Shown here: in pieces, positions 4,647 through 7,520 of the stretch
How positions within the stretch are numbered: the first letter of the stretch is position 1
Layout of the letters: each line of letters starts with the position of its first letter
DNA from: an uncultured Treponema sp.
GTDB taxonomy: Bacteria; Spirochaetota; Spirochaetia; Treponematales; Treponemataceae
Assembly (NCBI GenBank): GCA_946538795.1
Contig: CAMNGY010000062.1
Span: 1-7,520, forward strand
DNA: 7,520 nucleotides
Direction: 5' to 3'
Notes under the pieces: model-generated
Database searches by the model: none
What the model was told of the DNA's origin: nothing
The model's input: only the letters and a program-made list of their open reading frames with translations
Translations under genes and position numbers: made by a program

Positions 4647-6143
4647 ATGGAAAAGGCAAAATCATCCGCGCATGGCCTCAAAAAGACCCTGTCGTTCATA
4701 TTCTTCTACGCCGTCGTCTCAGTCTTCGCTTCGCAGTGCTTCGCGCAGTCGCAGTCGCTCACTGCCGACCAGAAGACCCAGAGGGACAGGCAGTATCTGG
4801 AGATAATCAACTCCCTTTACTATTATATACAGCAGAACTACATAGACGAAGTTGATCCGGAGAAGCTGTACGAGGGCGCCCTCAAGGGAATGATCGATGC
4901 CCTGGACGACCCCTATTCCCAGTACATGTCCAAGGACGACTGGCGGAGCCTCTCCGACAAGACCGTCGGAACATTCGGCGGGGTGGGCCTTTCCATCACA
5001 AAGCCCACGGAGAACAAGCCGGATAAACCGGCCTACGTTGAGGTCGCCCAGCCCATAGACGACTCGCCGGGAGCAAAGGCCGGAATCCAGCCGGGAGATT
5101 TCATCATCAAGATCGACGGCACGGACACCTCCACCATCACGATGAACGAGGTGCTTGACCGCCTGCGCGGGACCGTGGGCGAGCCTGTCACCGTCACCAT
5201 ACGGCGCGGCAAAAAGATGGAATTCGACTGCACGCTGATCCGCGCCCTCATAGAGAACCCGACCGTCAAAGCCGGCATGATACGCGACACCCTCTACATC
5301 CGCCTGTCCGAATTCGGGTCCACCACCGCCGACAAGGTGAAGGACGCCCTGGACAAGTACAGGCGCAGCTACACTTCCATAATACTGGACCTGCGCAACA
5401 ACGGCGGAGGGCTTTTGACCTCGGCCTACAACATCGCCGACATGTTCATAGATGACGGCGTCATCGTCGCGACGAAAAGCCGCATAGCCTATGAGAACAG
5501 CGTGTACACCGCATCCAAGCGCAACACCGAGGTTCCGGGCGAAATTCCGCTCATCGTCCTGATAAACGGCGCTTCCGCCAGCGCCAGCGAGATTCTGGCA
5601 GGGGCGCTCAAGGACGCGCACAGGGCCTACCTTGTGGGCGAGAATTCCTTCGGCAAGGGCAGCGTCCAGATTCCGACCCCGCTCATAAACAATGACGGCT
5701 TCAAGATAACCGTCGCAAAATACTACTCCCCCACCGACGTCAACATAGACAAAGTGGGCATTCCCCCGGACAGGGAAGTGGCCTACCCGGAGTTCAGCGA
5801 CGAGGAGAGCGAGGCATTCTCATCGCTCATGTCTAGCGACACCATCGAAAAATACGTGGAGGACCATCCGGACATGGGCGAGGTGGCCATAGCCAACTAC
5901 GCAAAAGTGCTTCAGAAAGACTACAAGCTGGAGCTGCGCACCCTCCGCAAGCTGATCCGCAACGAGGTCCAGAGGACGCAGAAAAGCCCCCTCTACGACC
6001 TGGACTACGACCTCCAGCTGAACGCCGCGCTCGGCATCTTTGCCGAAGAGGATTACGACGCGCTCATGTCGCAGTCAAAGACCCTCAAGCAGATTGAAAC
6101 GGAGCGCCTTGCCAAAGAAAATCAGACCGCCAAGGCCGAATGA
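4647..6143 (+). CDS. C-terminal processing peptidase (S41 family, PDZ-containing)
   Basis: The product is 498 residues. An N-terminal signal peptide is clear: basic MEKAKSSAHGLKK, a hydrophobic core to about residue 30, and a likely signal-peptidase I site after CFA (residue 33), so the enzyme acts in the periplasm. An N-terminal helical segment (residues 45-105, with YIDEVDPEKLYEGALKGM typical of CtpA/CtpB) precedes a PDZ domain (about 108-195; GGVGLSI, GIQPGDFIIKIDG). The S41 protease core follows: ILDLRNNGGGLL (246-257), NGASASASEILAGAL (307-321) and GENSFGKGSVQ (331-341). By spacing from known CtpB/Prc sites, the catalytic residues are S312, K337 and Q341, all intact. A helical C-terminal extension (about 385-498) ends in a charged tail. 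CTPs trim or degrade periplasmic and envelope proteins. It is the first gene of a close plus-strand run with rsmE and the glycosyltransferase gene. Confidence 0.93.
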   Translation: MEKAKSSAHGLKKTLSFIFFYAVVSVFASQCFAQSQSLTADQKTQRDRQYLEIINSLYYYIQQNYIDEVDPEKLYEGALKGMIDALDDPYSQYMSKDDWRSLSDKTVGTFGGVGLSITKPTENKPDKPAYVEVAQPIDDSPGAKAGIQPGDFIIKIDGTDTSTITMNEVLDRLRGTVGEPVTVTIRRGKKMEFDCTLIRALIENPTVKAGMIRDTLYIRLSEFGSTTADKVKDALDKYRRSYTSIILDLRNNGGGLLTSAYNIADMFIDDGVIVATKSRIAYENSVYTASKRNTEVPGEIPLIVLINGASASASEILAGALKDAHRAYLVGENSFGKGSVQIPTPLINNDGFKITVAKYYSPTDVNIDKVGIPPDREVAYPEFSDEESEAFSSLMSSDTIEKYVEDHPDMGEVAIANYAKVLQKDYKLELRTLRKLIRNEVQRTQKSPLYDLDYDLQLNAALGIFAEEDYDALMSQSKTLKQIETERLAKENQTAKAE

Positions 6144-7087
6144 GGCAGTTTGTTTCAGAGACAGGGCTTGACAGCGACGGCTGCATCAAGGTGGGGGGAG
6201 ATAAGTTCCGCTACCTTGCTTCCGTCCTGCGACTGGAAGAAGGCGACATGATTTACGTCCGCCTGCCGTCGGGCGTCCTGCAGCCTATGACGGTGGCCTG
6301 CGTGAACTCCCAGTCAAAGACGCTGACGCTTTCACTCGCAGGCAGTATCGTGGAGGCCGCCGGGACCGCCGGCTTCCCGCAGGGTGAGGCCGCCCCGCCC
6401 GCTGAGGCCGTCCCCGGCAGCCTGTCCGCAGTAAAGGCCGCCCCAATAGAACGTGCCGGCCGCTTCCGTTTCCACCTTTTCCAGCTAGTCCCCAAGCCTC
6501 CCAAGATGGACCTGATTATCCGGCAGGCGACGGAATGCGGGGTTTCTTCCATTATATCCGTCGCGGGGGAATTCTGCCAGAAAGGGAACATCGAGAGCGC
6601 GGAAAAGAAATCCTCCCCCCAGGACAAGCGCTGGGGAAAAATCATCACGGAAGCCAGGGAACAAAGCGGCAGTCCGGTTCAGACGGTAGCACTTCCTTGC
6701 AAGAAGTTTGACGAGGCCCTCGCATTCTGGGAGCAAATGCCCGGTGGCTGTGCCCCGGAAGAGCCTGCAGCGGAGCCGCAAAGCCCCGCAAAGATGGCAT
6801 TCATCCTGTACGAGCGCAACGAAAACACCCTGCCGGTTCATAGGGCCGTGGCCCGGTGCGGCGAACGCTTCCTCCTTAAAAACGCCCCCGAAACTGCCGA
6901 TATAGCGGTTATGGTGGGAGCGGAAGGCGGAATCTCCCCTTCCGAGCTGGAAAGGGCAAGGAGATCCGGCTTCATCCCCGTGCATTTGGAAACAAACATA
7001 CTGCGCTGCGAGACCGCGGCCCTGTACGGGCTGGCCGTCATTCAGGCCGCAGTCATGGAGTCGGATATATGGAAATTGAAAGAATAG
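6140..7087 (+). CDS. rsmE: 16S rRNA (uracil1498-N3)-methyltransferase, RsmE family
   Basis: The start ATG overlaps the peptidase stop (ATGA, 6140-6143), with AAGG at 6132-6135 as a ribosome site, indicating translational coupling. The 315-residue protein has an N-terminal PUA-like domain (about 1-70; MRQF, DKFRYLASVLRLEEGD) and a SPOUT methyltransferase domain. Family signatures are FQLVPKPPKMDLIIRQATEC (114-133), RWGKIITEAREQSG (164-177) and MVGAEGGISPSEL (258-270), then the knot segment HLETNILRCETAALYGLAVI (282-301). Usual forms are GPEGG and LRTETA; here they read GAEGG and LRCETA. RsmE methylates U1498 of 16S rRNA using S-adenosylmethionine, in the cytoplasm. The protein is longer than the usual ~240-250 residues because of an Ala/Pro-rich insertion at about 70-107 and another at about 200-218. 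Both look like surface linkers rather than extra domains. Confidence 0.9.
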   Translation: MRQFVSETGLDSDGCIKVGGDKFRYLASVLRLEEGDMIYVRLPSGVLQPMTVACVNSQSKTLTLSLAGSIVEAAGTAGFPQGEAAPPAEAVPGSLSAVKAAPIERAGRFRFHLFQLVPKPPKMDLIIRQATECGVSSIISVAGEFCQKGNIESAEKKSSPQDKRWGKIITEAREQSGSPVQTVALPCKKFDEALAFWEQMPGGCAPEEPAAEPQSPAKMAFILYERNENTLPVHRAVARCGERFLLKNAPETADIAVMVGAEGGISPSELERARRSGFIPVHLETNILRCETAALYGLAVIQAAVMESDIWKLKE

Positions 7088-7520
7088 ACCTGCTGGGCGT
7101 CCCCGTGGACATCTGCCGGCCCGCGGACTTCGAGGAGGCCATCGTCTCCCTCATGGAACGGGAAGGCCCGAAGCAGATTGTATTCCTGTCCATCTGGGAC
7201 CTGCTCAAGGCCCGGTGCAAGGGCGAGTTTGCAAAGGCCGTTGCCCAGGCCGACTTGATACTGCCAACATCAAAGAGCATAATCAGCGGGGCGCGGTTCC
7301 TCAAGCTTACCGTCCCGACCCGCTGGAATCCGTTTGAGACGCTCGTCAACATAATGACCACGCTCGAAAACCGCTACAAGTCCGTCTACCTTCTGGGCGG
7401 CCACAAGAAGGCCCTGCTGGCGGCAGAGCGGAATGTCCGCATGACGTTCAAAAGCCTCCAGGTTGTTGGGCGCTACGTGGGCTACTACCCCAAATCCGAG
7501 GACCCCGCCGTGACAGAGGC
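7069..7520 (+). CDS. WecG/TagA/CpsF-family glycosyltransferase (3' end outside window)
   Basis: I translated this by hand: ATG at 7069-7071, overlapping the end of rsmE by 19 bp, with GGAG (7057-7060) 8 nt upstream; 150 codons are open to the window edge. MEIERIDLLGVPVDICRPAD is the typical opening of the family, followed by IVFLSIWDLLKAR, ADLILPTSKSIISGARFL (residues 61-78) and SVYLLGGHKKALLAAERNVR (105-124), then VVGRYVGYYP (132-141), matching the LLGG...A...VG...GYF layout. Members transfer N-acetylmannosamine-type sugars to lipid-linked intermediates at the inner membrane face. In characterised TagA enzymes the segment after ADLxxP is DGxG with a catalytic Asp, preceded by a T-x-N motif. 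Here they read PTSKS and SIW, so the usual Asp and Asn are absent. It may be a divergent subfamily with another substrate. About 100 residues are missing at the right edge. Confidence 0.85.
   Translation, partial: MEIERIDLLGVPVDICRPADFEEAIVSLMEREGPKQIVFLSIWDLLKARCKGEFAKAVAQADLILPTSKSIISGARFLKLTVPTRWNPFETLVNIMTTLENRYKSVYLLGGHKKALLAAERNVRMTFKSLQVVGRYVGYYPKSEDPAVTE

Noticed and set aside
4719..5621. 300-residue minus-strand ORF inside the S41 peptidase
   Set aside because: It is fully antisense to a peptidase with intact catalytic motifs; long antisense frames are common opposite GC-rich codons.
6485..6985. 166-residue minus-strand ORF inside rsmE
   Set aside because: It is antisense to clear SPOUT methyltransferase motifs, with no recognisable features of its own.

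Overview
The window (about 57% G+C by eye, no RNA genes or CRISPR seen) looks like a chromosomal segment of a spirochaete, most likely a higher-GC Treponema. This rests on family resemblance: a cyclic-nucleotide-domain protein with an apparent TPR-like continuation, a DUF4143-type AAA ATPase, and a peptidase S41 / RsmE / WecG-TagA run. I could not run a search to confirm the lineage.

Layout. The left edge holds the 5' part of a minus-strand cyclic-nucleotide-binding-domain protein (1-467). A 181-bp divergent intergenic region follows, carrying three direct repeats at an exact 33-bp period. It leads into a plus-strand AAA ATPase with a C-terminal PD-(D/E)XK-like domain (649-1983). Next is a minus-strand accessory patch (2001-3186). 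It contains a membrane acyltransferase interrupted at an 11-G homopolymer (2852-2862), and beyond its recognisable end a 30-codon ORF that is little more than a lipoprotein signal peptide but has the best-formed promoter and Shine-Dalgarno in the window. Divergent from the acyltransferase is a full-length MATE transporter (3254-4597). After a 49-bp AT-rich gap comes a tightly packed plus-strand run: a secreted C-terminal processing peptidase (4647-6143), an RsmE-type 16S rRNA methyltransferase overlapping it by 4 bp (6140-7087), and a WecG/TagA/CpsF-family glycosyltransferase overlapping rsmE by 19 bp and running off the right edge (7069-7520).

The main biological lead is the acyltransferase. 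Removing one G from the tract (G11 to G10) joins two ORFs into one polytopic membrane protein, G11 gives a 181-residue product and G12 would stop almost at once. This is the arrangement expected of a phase-variable surface-modification enzyme, here recorded in an OFF state. A deletion junction or an assembly/sequencing artefact at the tract remains a live alternative. The right-hand genes look like ordinary housekeeping and envelope functions, although the RsmE carries unusual Ala/Pro-rich insertions and the TagA-like protein lacks the acidic residue usually seen in its signature.
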